A stretch of 64,000 nucleotides of DNA, from the NCBI GenBank assembly GCA_003259005.1, contig QLII01000001.1:6625001-6689000 (forward strand). The letters run 5' to 3'. The position numbers were made by a program, and so were the translations under genes. Source of the stretch: Spirosoma telluris (GTDB lineage: Bacteria > Bacteroidota > Bacteroidia > Cytophagales > Spirosomataceae). Positions 45,581-54,792 of this stretch are shown piece by piece (the first letter of the stretch is position 1; every line of letters starts with the position of its first letter). Below the pieces are notes generated by a model. That model had not been told where the DNA came from. It ran no database searches and saw only the letters and a list, made by a program, of their open reading frames with translations.

Positions 45581-46327
45581 TTATTCAAAGGTGAAGTCCA
45601 TATTTTTGTCCTTGTAATTCTCGTCGTCCAAATCCAGAAACTCCTCCCAAAAAGGGTCGTTTGGTAAACCTGCCTTGCAAATGATTGGTCGGTCAGGTGC
45701 TCCCGCCTGTTTTACCGGATGAATGAAGTAAAGACGACGAGCGTGCAGATAAATCTTCTTATCGGCTACAGCCCGGTCATAGCCATATTTGACATCGCCC
45801 CGAATTGGGCTACCCATGTGTGCTAATTGCGAGCGAATCTGGTGCGGACGGCCTGTAATCGGATTAACCTCTAACAGGTAGTGCTCATTGATTTTACCTA
45901 GAATTCTATATGACAATTCAGCTTTCTGGGAATTCGGCACCTCATAATCGTAAACCGTCACCTGATTTTTCTGCTCGTCCTTAATCAGCCAGTTAATTAG
46001 CTTATCGGCATCCTTAGGCGGTTTATGCCGCACAACAGCCCAATAGGTTTTCTGCACCTGACGCTTCCGAAAAATTTCGTTCATCCGCTCCAATGCCTTT
46101 GATGTTCGGGCAAATACGACTAAGCCACTTACGGGTCGGTCGAGCCGATGAACCAGACCCAGAAATACCTCACCTGGTTTGTTGTACTTTTCCTTGACGT
46201 AATCTTTCAGCACATCTAACAGTGTCGTATCGCCTGTCCGATCACCCTGCACCAAAATACCCGGATCTTTATTGACAATTAACAGGTGATTATCTTCGTA
46301 AACGACCTGATATGGTTTCTTCTTCAT
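45581..46327 (-). CDS. RluA-family pseudouridine synthase
   Basis: This is a 248-residue protein with the RluA catalytic motif LVHRLDRPVSGLVVFARTSK, where the Asp attacks the target uridine base, the segment YEDNHLLIVNKDPGILVQGD near the N-terminus and TGRPHQIRSQLAHMGSPI near the C-terminus. There is no N-terminal S4 domain, as in the shorter RluA/RluC-like enzymes. It isomerises uridine in rRNA or tRNA; the site is not predictable here. It lies 101 bases downstream of panB on the same strand, with a repeat between. Confidence 0.92.
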   Translation of the reverse strand: MKKKPYQVVYEDNHLLIVNKDPGILVQGDRTGDTTLLDVLKDYVKEKYNKPGEVFLGLVHRLDRPVSGLVVFARTSKALERMNEIFRKRQVQKTYWAVVRHKPPKDADKLINWLIKDEQKNQVTVYDYEVPNSQKAELSYRILGKINEHYLLEVNPITGRPHQIRSQLAHMGSPIRGDVKYGYDRAVADKKIYLHARRLYFIHPVKQAGAPDRPIICKAGLPNDPFWEEFLDLDDENYKDKNMDFTFE

Positions 46328-46329
46328 GA

Positions 46330-46421
46330 TAAATAATGTGTAATGAACAATGTGTAATGAATAATGAGTAACGAAATGCTTTGTGCATTACACATTACTC
46401 ATTATACATTATTCATTTACC
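46330..46421. repeat. Imperfect inverted repeat of the ATAATG class
   Basis: The left half (about 46330-46372) and right half (about 46386-46417) share TAATGAATAATG-like 7-9 base words in complementary orientation, but with permuted order and several mismatches. It separates panB from the RluA-family gene. Confidence 0.5.
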
Positions 46422-46428
46422 TTCTAAC

Positions 46429-47247
46429 TCAATATGCTTCTTTCTCGTTCGGAAAGTCGTTGGTTTTCACGTCATCTACATAATGAGCAATAGCCTCAGT
46501 CATAACGGCATGAAGTTCGGCATACCGGCGCAGGAAGCGTGGTTTAAACTCATTGTTTATGCCTAGTAAATCGTGAAAAACCAGAATTTGCCCGTCAGCG
46601 TCTGGCCCGGCACCAATGCCAATGGTAGGAATGGTGAGGCTTGCCGATACTTTTTTGGTGAGCGAGGCCGGGATTTTTTCAAGTACGACGCCAAAGCAGC
46701 CAATATCCTCGAGCATGTGGGCGTCGGCCATTAATTTTTCGGCTTCGGCTTCTTCTTTAGCCCGAACGGCATACGTACCAAATTTATAAATAGACTGGGG
46801 AGTTAGGCCAAGGTGTCCCATAACGGGAACGCCAGCGCTCAAAATCCGGACGATGGATTCTTTAATTTCCAGGCCTCCTTCCATCTTTACGGCATGTGCT
46901 CCCGACTCTTTCATGATCCGAATAGCCGATTGCAGCGCTACAGACGAGTTGCCCTGATAAGAGCCAAATGGTAAGTCGACAACGACCAGTGCCCGCTTAA
47001 CACCCCGCACGACCGAACTGGCATGATAAATCATTTGGTCGAGGGTGATGGGCAATGTCGTTTCGTGACCAGCCATAACGTTCGAGGCTGAGTCCCCAAC
47101 CAGAATTAGCTCAACACCGGCAGCATCAACAACCCGCGCCATCGAATAATCATAGGCGGTCAAGGCAGAAATTTTCTCGCCTTTATTTTTTAGTTCCTGG
47201 ATGGTATGCGTGGTAACGCGCTTGATGTCGGGATTATGAATAGACAT
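46429..47247 (-). CDS. panB: 3-methyl-2-oxobutanoate hydroxymethyltransferase
   Basis: This is a 272-residue TIM-barrel enzyme. Motifs are ISALTAYDYSMARVVDAAGV, ILVGDSASNVMAGHETTLPI with the metal-binding Asp, AHAVKMEGG, and VMGHLGLTPQSIYKFGTYAV, and IGIGAGPDADGQILVFHDLL. It adds a hydroxymethyl group from methylene-tetrahydrofolate to 2-oxoisovalerate to form ketopantoate, the first step of pantothenate and CoA synthesis. panC and panE are not adjacent. Confidence 0.95.
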   Translation of the reverse strand: MSIHNPDIKRVTTHTIQELKNKGEKISALTAYDYSMARVVDAAGVELILVGDSASNVMAGHETTLPITLDQMIYHASSVVRGVKRALVVVDLPFGSYQGNSSVALQSAIRIMKESGAHAVKMEGGLEIKESIVRILSAGVPVMGHLGLTPQSIYKFGTYAVRAKEEAEAEKLMADAHMLEDIGCFGVVLEKIPASLTKKVSASLTIPTIGIGAGPDADGQILVFHDLLGINNEFKPRFLRRYAELHAVMTEAIAHYVDDVKTNDFPNEKEAY

Positions 47248-47262
47248 ACGTTTAATCGTTAG

Positions 47263-47337
47263 TAAGTAGTCGCCAGTCGTTAGTGGTCGGTGGTTAGCGT
47301 TTGCTGGGCGAAGCTACTAACGACTGACCACTATTTA
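47263..47337. repeat. Inverted repeat, 22-bp arms with three mismatches
   Basis: Arms 47263-47284 and 47316-47337 carry CGTTAGT words also found in the repeat at 26001. It lies between the EnvC-like stop (47344) and the panB start (47247). Confidence 0.75.
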
Positions 47338-47343
47338 CGACAA

Positions 47344-48795
47344 CTATCTTGGCGTCAGCCAAGATTCGGGGTTGAGTTTGGTAAACTCCTTCCAGATTTG
47401 GAACTGAATTTCAGACACCCCATTTTTATCTGTTGCAACGGTTCCAATTGGCTCGCGGGCTTTCACGCGTTGACCTACCCGAACCGATACACTTTTTAGT
47501 TTGGCATAGAGGGTAAAATAGTCACCATGTTGGATAGCAACCACATTATTCATACCCGGAATGTTGGTAACGTCCTGAACGACACCATCATACACCGATC
47601 GAACCCCTTCGCCTGCATTAGTCTGAATATCGACCCCCTGATTTTCAACAAAAATTCCTTTGAGAACAGGGTGAGGCTTTCGACCAAAGTGATCAGAAAT
47701 AAATCCTTTCGTAACGGGCCAGGGTAGATGCGCTCGCGAGGCTGTAAAAGACGATGCCAGCGCCGTTTCCTCGTCATTAAGGTTATTATTTCGGCGTTCA
47801 TCGGGCTTTTTGGCTGCGGGTTCGGGTTCCGCAGGGCGCTCTACTTTTGCAACGTCAGCCGGAGCAGGTTTTTCACCTGCTTTTTCGGCCGCAGCAATGG
47901 CATCTTCAGCCCGTTTGCGTTCGGCGGCTTTACGGGCGGCTTCAAGGCGGGCAAGCCGGTCGCGTTCGGCGCGTTCGCGGGCCTCACGCTCAGCTCGCTC
48001 TCTGGCTTCCCGGGCAATGATGCGCGTAATCATGGATTCAAGTCGGTCGATGGCCCGGCGACTTTCGGCTAGTTCAGTCTGGAGTTCAAATTCCTTCTTA
48101 CTCAACTCTTTAACCACGTCATTCTTAACAACCTTCAGGGTTTCGAGCTTTTTGGTCTCATCTACTTTCGCCCCAATTGTACTTTTTTGTTCCAGACGCT
48201 TGTGCAGTGTTGCTTTTTGTTTGCCCTGAAGCATGACCTGTACGTTGTTCATTTGCCGTACCTGGCTTTGGCGGGCATCGGAATACTGACGTAGGTATCG
48301 GTACCGGGCAACGAGTTGATTGAAGTTATCGGATGCAAATAAAAAGCCTAGTGGATTGACCTGCTGGCGTCGTTTATCGGCAGCATAGATCATAGACCCA
48401 TATTCATCTTTAAGCTTGTTCAGATCTCGTGTAAGTGCTGTGCTGGCCTGGCGTAATTCGGCAATTTCGGCCTCCGTTAATCGAAGATCTTTGTTGAGTA
48501 ATCCAATCTGTTTGGACTGGGTTTGAATCTGTTGATCGAGTGCTTTGAGTTGGCCCAGGCTAGCTTGCTTTTCTGTTGCCGTTTGTTTTAGAATTGTCCG
48601 TATCTGGTTCATTTTCTCCAGATTCTGCTTCTTCTCTTTCTCTAAAGCCTGTCGATTCCGCTGAGTTTGCTGAGCCTGGTTTGGCGGCTGTACCTGCGCC
48701 TGTACCGATTCGGAGAACCCTACAAAGCTGAGTACGATCAGGCTAATGGCTGACCAGTAAACGATTCGGAAAGAAGACAAACTAGTGGGGCGCAT
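47344..48795 (-). CDS. EnvC-like murein hydrolase activator (degenerate M23 domain)
   Basis: With ATG 48795 (MRPTSLSS) the protein has a signal peptide and 483 residues. Two long coiled-coil segments (about 30-270) follow, then an Arg/Ala/Glu-rich linker, and a C-terminal LytM/M23 domain. The domain lacks the zinc ligands: the usual HxGxD is NQGVD, YAHL is YAKL, and HLHF is EIQF. As in E. coli EnvC, this points to an activator of amidases during cell separation rather than to an active peptidase. It lies 24 bases downstream of the DUF4292 gene and may share its transcript. Confidence 0.85.
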   Translation of the reverse strand: MRPTSLSSFRIVYWSAISLIVLSFVGFSESVQAQVQPPNQAQQTQRNRQALEKEKKQNLEKMNQIRTILKQTATEKQASLGQLKALDQQIQTQSKQIGLLNKDLRLTEAEIAELRQASTALTRDLNKLKDEYGSMIYAADKRRQQVNPLGFLFASDNFNQLVARYRYLRQYSDARQSQVRQMNNVQVMLQGKQKATLHKRLEQKSTIGAKVDETKKLETLKVVKNDVVKELSKKEFELQTELAESRRAIDRLESMITRIIAREARERAEREARERAERDRLARLEAARKAAERKRAEDAIAAAEKAGEKPAPADVAKVERPAEPEPAAKKPDERRNNNLNDEETALASSFTASRAHLPWPVTKGFISDHFGRKPHPVLKGIFVENQGVDIQTNAGEGVRSVYDGVVQDVTNIPGMNNVVAIQHGDYFTLYAKLKSVSVRVGQRVKAREPIGTVATDKNGVSEIQFQIWKEFTKLNPESWLTPR

Positions 48796-48819
48796 GGATT
48801 TTAGAACCAACGAATATAT

Positions 48820-49691
48820 TTAAGGTCGACGCTGGTAATTAGCCGGAATCGTAAAAGGGAATCCTGGACTTTTCTCAACCAGTTCAACTTTGTTATGTTT
48901 GATACGAAGCAAGGTTTGGTAAAACTGCCCATCGGTTTTCGATTGATAATCGAGTGTGACGAGGCTGGTGTAAGGAAACAGGAAATTATTCAGCGAGGTA
49001 AAGTCCTCATAATCCAGTCGCAACGTATTTTTCGTGGGCTGCTCCGTCACCATCAATTTTTTCAATTTTCTATCCTGTTCACCAATATAATTTTCGACAA
49101 GTACCTTGCCTTCGCTTTGGCGTAATAAGAGATAATCCCGCTCATTTTTAATTTTTTGTGCCGGACGTTTGGGCAAAGGAAGATTGCCAACGATCAAGGC
49201 CTGGAGCAACTGGAAGTTCATCTGAAAATTGAACTGTTTGCTCAGCGTTGGGAAATCATAAACGGTATATTCCCGATGGATCTTGTCAATAATGGTGATT
49301 GAATCGTGGGTAATCAGGCCACGAACAGCCTCGATTCCCAGTTTGGAGACGGATAGCCAGATCAGGCTGTCTTTTCGAACCCGAATGTTAACACTAGCAT
49401 TATCAATATCCTGATTAGGGCTTTTGAATGAAATTTTTGACTTGGCTGTGAGGTAACGAAAATCTATTTCGGCGACATTGGCCCTAGCTTCTTCAATACC
49501 CGGTCGGGCAGGACGAACAATCGTTACGGTATCGGTAGGTACACTGGGTACGGGGCGAGTGGCAAGTGTAGAATCGGGGTAGGGGATGGAAGTGCAACTG
49601 GGTTAGTGGAATGCGACAAACGATGACGTCGGCAACCTTCTGAACCCAATAAGGTAACTAAGGATACTATAATGCACAGATATTTATTCAT
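48820..49691 (-). CDS. DUF4292 putative lipoprotein (frameshifted)
   Basis: ATG 49691 opens a signal with a possible lipobox (VSLVTLLGSEGC). A frameshift at a run of four G (plus strand 49576-49579) breaks the frame. With one more base it reads through EEARANVAEIDFRYLTAKSK, DSLIWLSVSKLGIEAVRGLI and YTVYDFPTLSKQFNFQM to the stop at 48820, giving 290 residues. These are the features of DUF4292, a LolB/LolA-like fold found in Bacteroidota, often encoded between a TPR protein and an EnvC-like protein, as here. It may handle lipids or lipoproteins at the envelope; function is unknown. Confidence 0.85.
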
Positions 49692-49707
49692 TTGGGAGAT
49701 TTTCGAT

Positions 49708-49795
49708 TTTCGGTTTTCAGTATCTTGTTTACGGTAGGCTGACGCAAAAATGATGACGCATCAGCCTACCGTAAACAAGATATTGAAAACCGAAA
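49708..49795. repeat. Long inverted repeat, 35-bp arms with one mismatch
   Basis: Arms 49708-49742 and 49761-49795 pair at 34 of 35 positions; the odd one would be a G-U pair. It begins eight bases before the TPR gene stop (49803) on the minus strand and lies upstream of the DUF4292 gene. Confidence 0.9.
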
Positions 49796-49802
49796 CCTAT
49801 TT

Positions 49803-51583
49803 TCACAACTTTCCAGTCGTTATTTTTTTATCTAAATCAGGGCTTCCTCCGCCTTTGGCTTTCGCTTGTTTCCACTGTTCAGCCGCTTTATCAGGTTGCC
49901 CTAGCTGGTACAGGACATCGCCATAGTGTTCAATGATAGTACCACTCACGTTAGCTGGGTCGGCCAGGGCTTTCTCCAGATATTGTTTCGCCTTGGTATA
50001 GTCTTTCGAAACGTACAGCACCCAGGCATAGGTGTCAAGATAGGTTGCATTAGTGGGGTTGCGCTCAACCAGTTTCTGCGCCAGTTGTAGGGCACGCGGC
50101 AGGTTTTCTTTGCGTAAGGACAGGAAGTAGCTGTAATTATTCAGAACATGATCGTTAATTGGGTCTACTTTCAGGACCGCTTCGTAGGCTTCGTCAGATT
50201 TCGGGTGATCGCCGATCCCATTGTAGGCATCGCCTAACTGAGCGTCGATTGCTTTTTTGAGATCGCTGTTTGAGGTCGCTGCCAGGAGCTTGCGGCTCTC
50301 TTCGAGCGCGTCAACGGCTTGTTGATACTTCCGTTTAAATAAATTGGCGGTACCGTTGGAATACCAGAATAGCCCTTGCGTGGGAAATACCTCCAGCGCT
50401 TTTTCGGAATGTGCCAGTAAACTATCGACCTGATTCAATTCCGTATCTAGTTGCAGCAAGGCACCCCATACTTCATAAACAGAGCCGTCGAGTCGGGCTG
50501 CTTTGGCATAGGCATCGCGGGCCTCTGCTTTTTTGCCCTGTTGCATCAGCAAATCGGCGAGCATAATCTGCGTTTTTGGGTCGTTGGGGAGGTCTTGGCC
50601 AGATTTTGCGCCATGCCCAGGGCATCCTGACGGGCGGTTGAATTTTCGCCTGTCATGCCTACATAACTTGATAAAATCCGCGCTTTCAGACCTGCTTCAA
50701 GATTTGGATTGGCCAAAACCTGATTCAATTCTTTCGTTACGCGATCCATATCGCCTTTTTTACGATAGATATCGGCCAGTAGTACGTGCGCCTGGGGGAG
50801 GTCAGAACTTAGTTTGAGCGCCCGATCAATCCAGCCGATGGCCTGATCGCCACGGTCGTTGGCAATGAGCAGTTCGGCACCTTCTAAGAGGTAGTCTGGC
50901 TCAGATGGCTCCGAAGCGACTAATTTTTCGGCTTCTTCAACGGCTTTGTCAATTTTATTCTGCTTTAGATAAATCCGCTGTTTCTGCCGGATAATCTCCT
51001 CATTCAATCCTAATTCGCGCTCTACTTTGTTGTAGGCGTCAAGGGCTTTATCGGGTTTATCGTTGAAGAGGTAAATAGCCGCCAACTCAACGCCGTACTC
51101 TGCGTTTTCGGGACCTTTTTTAAGCAGTTTTTCGTAGAGATCTTCTGCTTCCGTATAGCGTTTTTGCTTAACGAACAATTCTGCCAGTAGAAGGGAGTAA
51201 AACTTATTCTGGTTATCTAACGAATAGGCCTTGGTGGCATAGGGGATGGCCTCGGCAATTTTTCCCGTTTTAAGTAATGCATTTGCTGCCGAGTATTGAG
51301 CGGCTGCATTGTTGGGATCTTTCTGAATGACTTTTGTAAACTGGGCAATGGCCTTTGTGGGTTCGTCGGTCATCAGGTAACGGATACCTTCTGTAAACTG
51401 CGTTTCGGCTTCGATACGGGTGGTAGTAGTCGACGCAGACTTGGCCAGCGTAGTGTCAGAACCTGCTTTTTCGCGTCGGCGCTGCGCTGATGCTGGTGTT
51501 TGGGAGAACCAAATAACCAGCCCGAGACTACCCATCCAGAGAATTGGGAGCCGGTTAGAGAAAAATTTGTATAACGTTTTCAT
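49803..51583 (-). CDS. Periplasmic tetratricopeptide-repeat protein (frameshifted)
   Basis: ATG 51583 starts MKTLYKFFSNRLPILWMGSL with a signal sequence. Many TPR units follow over most of the length (for example AAAQYSAANALLKTGKIAEA; AIGWIDRALKLSSDLPQAHV; YNGIGDHPKSDEAYEAVLK). One G is missing from the run at plus-strand 50586-50589; with it the protein has 593 residues and continues as MLADLLMQQGKKAEARDAYA. TPR scaffolds mediate protein assembly; this gene heads the TPR, DUF4292, EnvC order seen in Bacteroidota, which suggests an envelope or cell-division role by context. Confidence 0.88.
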
Positions 51584-51912
51584 GCTGGTCTGCGAATAGA
51601 CGAACTTACTTACCAAAACGCGGTCTGCCTTGTTCTATTGCGACTTTAGTTTAAGTAAGGTCCTTAGACAAAGGTAGTTCAAAATGACGGAATGATTAGC
51701 AAGGCGCCCGGCGCTTAGAGCATGGCGTAAAGGAAGCCTTTTCGAATGCCCTGCTCCGGGCGTCTTTCTCCTTGCTTCCTGCAAATACTTTGCCTGATTG
51801 ATATTATCCGTCAAATACAATAAAAGCACGATTTGAGGGATATATAACTTTTAGCGTGAGCCGGAGTTATCCATTGGCTAGCAGTACTGCTAAAAACTCA
51901 AAAAATGTTAAC
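51584..51912. other. Intergenic region with a branched hairpin
   Basis: No gene is evident. Bases 51698-51776 can fold into a structure in which AGCAAG and CGCCCGG on the left pair with CCGGGCG and CTTGCT on the right, with a short asymmetric interruption. Divergent promoters of the TPR and OsmC genes should also lie here. Confidence 0.5.
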
Positions 51913-52326
51913 ATGGAAACCCTGTATACTGCCACCGTCAGTAATGTCGGCGGGCGCGAAGGTGATGTAAAGTCACTCGATGGAATTTTGGAACTGGATA
52001 TTAGGCGGCCAGTCGAGATGCATGGCGAAGGAGGGAAGCCGAATCCTGAAATGCTGTTTGCCGCTGCCTATAGCTCGTGCTATAATGGGGCGCTAATGGC
52101 GGTAGCCGAACGGCGGAAAATTATCCTGCCCACACATGCCGTGGAGGTCAGTATTTCGCTCAATAAAGACGGCAACAATATGTTCCTATCGGGGAAAATT
52201 ACGGTGAAAGCACCGGGCATGGATCATGACCAACTCCAGCAGTTAGCCGAATCGGCTCATATCGTTTGTCCTTACTCGAAAGCCGTGAAGGGGAATATGG
52301 AGATGAAAATTGAGGTACTGGTGTAA
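51913..52326 (+). CDS. OsmC/Ohr-family peroxiredoxin
   Basis: The start is taken at ATG 51913 (METLYTATVSNVGG), which gives 137 residues, the normal Ohr length; an ATG- or GTG-like start further up would add about 19 atypical residues. The two redox cysteines lie in AAAYSSCYNGALMA and AHIVCPYSKAV, with the partner Arg and Glu regions in between. Ohr enzymes reduce organic hydroperoxides using lipoyl-dependent thiols. No OhrR-type regulator is adjacent. Confidence 0.9.
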   Translation: METLYTATVSNVGGREGDVKSLDGILELDIRRPVEMHGEGGKPNPEMLFAAAYSSCYNGALMAVAERRKIILPTHAVEVSISLNKDGNNMFLSGKITVKAPGMDHDQLQQLAESAHIVCPYSKAVKGNMEMKIEVLV

Positions 52327-52327
52327 A

Positions 52328-52388
52328 AGCGTGGGGCAGGGAGCATGGGGCAGGGCAAAACCGCGCGCCGTGCTCCCTGCTCCACGCT
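52328..52388. repeat. Inverted repeat between convergent genes, 18-bp arms with one mismatch
   Basis: Arms 52328-52345 and 52371-52388 pair except at one position (G-U in RNA). The right arm reaches the Dabb stop codon. It probably terminates both convergent genes. Confidence 0.8.
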
Positions 52389-52686
52389 AACCTACCGCGT
52401 CATAGATTTTCACACGTTCCCAAAGGTGTGCGCATTTGTCTACGAATGCCAGATGAATAGGATGTGTCTGATAAACGTCGTGAGCGGCTTTGTCAGCGAA
52501 CACCAGGGTTAGCGCAAAATCATAGGTATGGTCAATAACCGGGCGACGCGTCTCGGCAGGGGTGCCAATGTAAGCGGTTGAAATTTCGGTTACTGCTTTC
52601 AGCGATTCCAAACCAGCGCGGAGTGCTGTATGATCGTCCTGGCTTTCGGGATGGTGAAGCCAGAAAAAAACGGAATGAACAAACAT
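52387..52686 (-). CDS. Dabb-family (stress-responsive alpha/beta barrel) protein
   Basis: The start is set at ATG 52686 (MFVHSVFFWLHHPE); an upstream in-frame start would overlap the response-regulator gene. The 99-residue product shows the ferredoxin-like dimeric barrel pattern with paired His residues in FVHSVFFWLHH, the middle ALTLVFADKAAHDVYQTHP and C-terminal HLAFVDKCAHLWERVKIYD. The function of the family is unclear; some members bind or rearrange small molecules. It is downstream of the LytTR gene and could be co-transcribed. Confidence 0.85.
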   Translation of the reverse strand: MFVHSVFFWLHHPESQDDHTALRAGLESLKAVTEISTAYIGTPAETRRPVIDHTYDFALTLVFADKAAHDVYQTHPIHLAFVDKCAHLWERVKIYDAVG

Positions 52687-52738
52687 AATATTGATTGATA
52701 GGGCTTTTAAAACTGAGCTGTAAAAGTAAGCATAGTTT

Positions 52739-53494
52739 TTAATCCTCAATGAGTCGATAGAACGCATCCCGATATGTTTCGCCAATGGGAATAATAGCGT
52801 GAGAATGACCTGGCTGATTCATGTATATGCGGTTCCGTTCAATAGATTCAATTCGGTTGAGCGCAACAATATAGGATTTGTGAACCCTGGCGAACTGATT
52901 GGCAGGTAGCTTTTCTTCCAGACTCTTCATGGTTTGAAGGGTCAGGATACGTTCGGTTGTTGTGTAGATGGACACATAATCTTTCAGTCCTTCGCAGTAT
53001 AGAATGTCGTTCAGGCCAACGCGCTGTAAGCGGTATTCTGTCTTGACGAAAATAAAATCTTTAGGTGGGGCTTCTGCTGGACTAGAAAGTTCAGTATCGA
53101 TAATTGGCTTACTGATCGGTGCTATAGACTGGATCGGTGGAAACAATTTCTGGACAGCTTTGTAGAACCGCTCGAAAGAAACCGGCTTAAGCAGATAATC
53201 AACCACATTGTGTTCGTAACCTTCCAGTGCATAGGTTGAATAGGCTGTGGTCAGAATAACACGGCATTGGTTGTCAATGACAGCTCGCTCTACTAATTTC
53301 AGGAACTGCATACCTGTCAGCTCTGGCATCTGAATATCCAGAAATACAAGGTCTACTTCGCCCCGTTGCACCCGGGTTAAGGCGTCGATTGGGCTGGTTG
53401 TTGCGCCAATCAGCTCCAGAAAAGGCACTTTTCGGATGTAGTCGCTTAAAATAGCGTGAGCGAGGGGTTCGTCGTCAACAATCAGGCAGCGCAT
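52739..53494 (-). CDS. LytTR-family response regulator
   Basis: This is a 251-residue protein. The receiver domain has the acidic pair DDEP, phospho-acceptor Asp53 (FLDIQMP) and Lys near 104 (YLLKPVS). The C-terminal LytTR DNA-binding domain starts near residue 150 (FIFVKTEYRLQRVGLNDILY; RVHKSYIVALNRIESIERNR). The gene lies 18 bases after the histidine kinase stop, so both form one operon. LytTR regulators bind pairs of 9-base direct repeats spaced about one helical double turn, as in the cluster at 54620-54735. Confidence 0.93.
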   Translation of the reverse strand: MRCLIVDDEPLAHAILSDYIRKVPFLELIGATTSPIDALTRVQRGEVDLVFLDIQMPELTGMQFLKLVERAVIDNQCRVILTTAYSTYALEGYEHNVVDYLLKPVSFERFYKAVQKLFPPIQSIAPISKPIIDTELSSPAEAPPKDFIFVKTEYRLQRVGLNDILYCEGLKDYVSIYTTTERILTLQTMKSLEEKLPANQFARVHKSYIVALNRIESIERNRIYMNQPGHSHAIIPIGETYRDAFYRLIED

Positions 53495-53512
53495 AACAGT
53501 CTTGGGAAGGGA

Positions 53513-54619
53513 TTATAAACTCAACTCCAGCGAACAGGCATAACTATCCCGGTCATTTGTAATATGAAGCGTATGCCGGTTTGGATAGAGTAACGCTAGC
53601 CGACGCTGTACATTCGCCAAACCGATCCCACCAGCCGCATCGGTTTGGCGGTTCGTTTTTTTGTTGAGCGTATCAAAACGCAATCTACCGTTTCGCACAC
53701 TCAAATCAAGGACTAAGGGTTGGCTCGGGTCCGTAAGGTCGCCATGTTTAAAGGCATTTTCAACGAAGGAAACTAGTAGCAACGGTTCGATCCGAAATAA
53801 ATCGGTGTTACCTTCCACACTGAACAACACATTGGCATTAGCTACCCGAAGCTTTTCAAGTTCAACGTAGTTTTGCAGATACGTCACTTCTTTCGATAAG
53901 GGCACGCGCCCTGTTCCTCCCGCCTGACCATTGCTGTCATAAAGCATATACCGCATCAATTCCGACAATTTCAGAATGGCACCCGGCGCGTCATCCGACT
54001 TGGTGTAGGCAAGCGAATAAATATTATTCAACGTATTGAACAAAAAATGCGGATTCACCTGTGACTTCAGAAAGGCCAGCTCGGCTGTGTTTCGTTCGCT
54101 GACGAGCGCGGTACGTTCCTGATGATGGACCAGCCAGTCTTCCATAATTTTGAACGCCAGCCCCAGGCCGATGGCCCACAAAGCATAATACCGATTATCC
54201 CAGGCATAGGCGAGTTTAGAAACATCCGGGTCATAGTTGGTAAAGCCAAACAGATGCCAGTAAAGGACTTGTTCCAGTACATACCGAATGGCGATAAATC
54301 CCCCAATCGCAAGGGCTGAACCCAGAACAGCCCAGCCTACTTTTTGGCGGCTAAGATAACGGGTGAGCACAATGGCGTGTTCGAACCAGGCCGTTAGCCA
54401 GAATGTCAGACTAAAGGAAATTTCGAGCGGGTCGAAAAATAGCGAATGCTTTTTTGGATCATCGGCATTCAGTACAACCATCGTAGACCAGAGTAACAGG
54501 TAAACCAGGTTGCGCACGTGGGTACGATTGTTGAGAAAAGTAGGGATACTCAGGACCATCATAGATCGAATTAACGGATACACGAAATACAACAGGCCAA
54601 CCTGAAGTCGCAAGTCCAA
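53513..54619 (-). CDS. LytS/YehU-type sensor histidine kinase
   Basis: About four N-terminal transmembrane segments precede a His_kinase domain with the phospho-acceptor His in SQVNPHFLFNTLNNIYS (about residue 190), an N box in FVENAFKHGD and a G box in GGIGLANVQRRL. It should phosphorylate the LytTR regulator next to it. The start is uncertain: the frame opens at a TTG at 54619 with no ATG until residue 20, yet the first helix spans this region. The true start may be TTG, or a frameshift may lie just upstream. The signal is unknown. Confidence 0.85.
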   Translation of the reverse strand: MDLRLQVGLLYFVYPLIRSMMVLSIPTFLNNRTHVRNLVYLLLWSTMVVLNADDPKKHSLFFDPLEISFSLTFWLTAWFEHAIVLTRYLSRQKVGWAVLGSALAIGGFIAIRYVLEQVLYWHLFGFTNYDPDVSKLAYAWDNRYYALWAIGLGLAFKIMEDWLVHHQERTALVSERNTAELAFLKSQVNPHFLFNTLNNIYSLAYTKSDDAPGAILKLSELMRYMLYDSNGQAGGTGRVPLSKEVTYLQNYVELEKLRVANANVLFSVEGNTDLFRIEPLLLVSFVENAFKHGDLTDPSQPLVLDLSVRNGRLRFDTLNKKTNRQTDAAGGIGLANVQRRLALLYPNRHTLHITNDRDSYACSLELSL

Positions 54620-54735
54620 TCGACCAACGCCTTATTTTGGCCGACCAACCCAGTTCGATAGGCAAATGGCTGTTGGTCGATTTAGAAAACCGTTAGCCGA
54701 CGAAAGGCTGGCGTTGGTCGAATAGGGTTGGTTGA
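54620..54735. promoter_or_regulatory. Cluster of five GTTGGTCG-type motifs in a divergent promoter region
   Basis: Cores at 54621-54628 and 54642-54649 read CGACCAAC (exactly 21 bases apart); 54672-54679 and 54713-54720 read GTTGGTCG; 54727-54734 is GTTGGTTG. The first and fourth also extend to 12-base exact complements, so nested hairpins are possible. The spacing of the first two fits a LytTR site. The region lies between the kinase gene and the DUF5694 gene. Confidence 0.55.
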
Positions 54736-54792
54736 GGTAGGGAAGAGGCTGCACTTTTGATGCATCAATTCACCAACGCCTTTACAATAACC

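Noticed and set aside
47344..48795. Active M23 metallopeptidase
   Set aside because: All the usual His and zinc-binding positions of the LytM fold are replaced.
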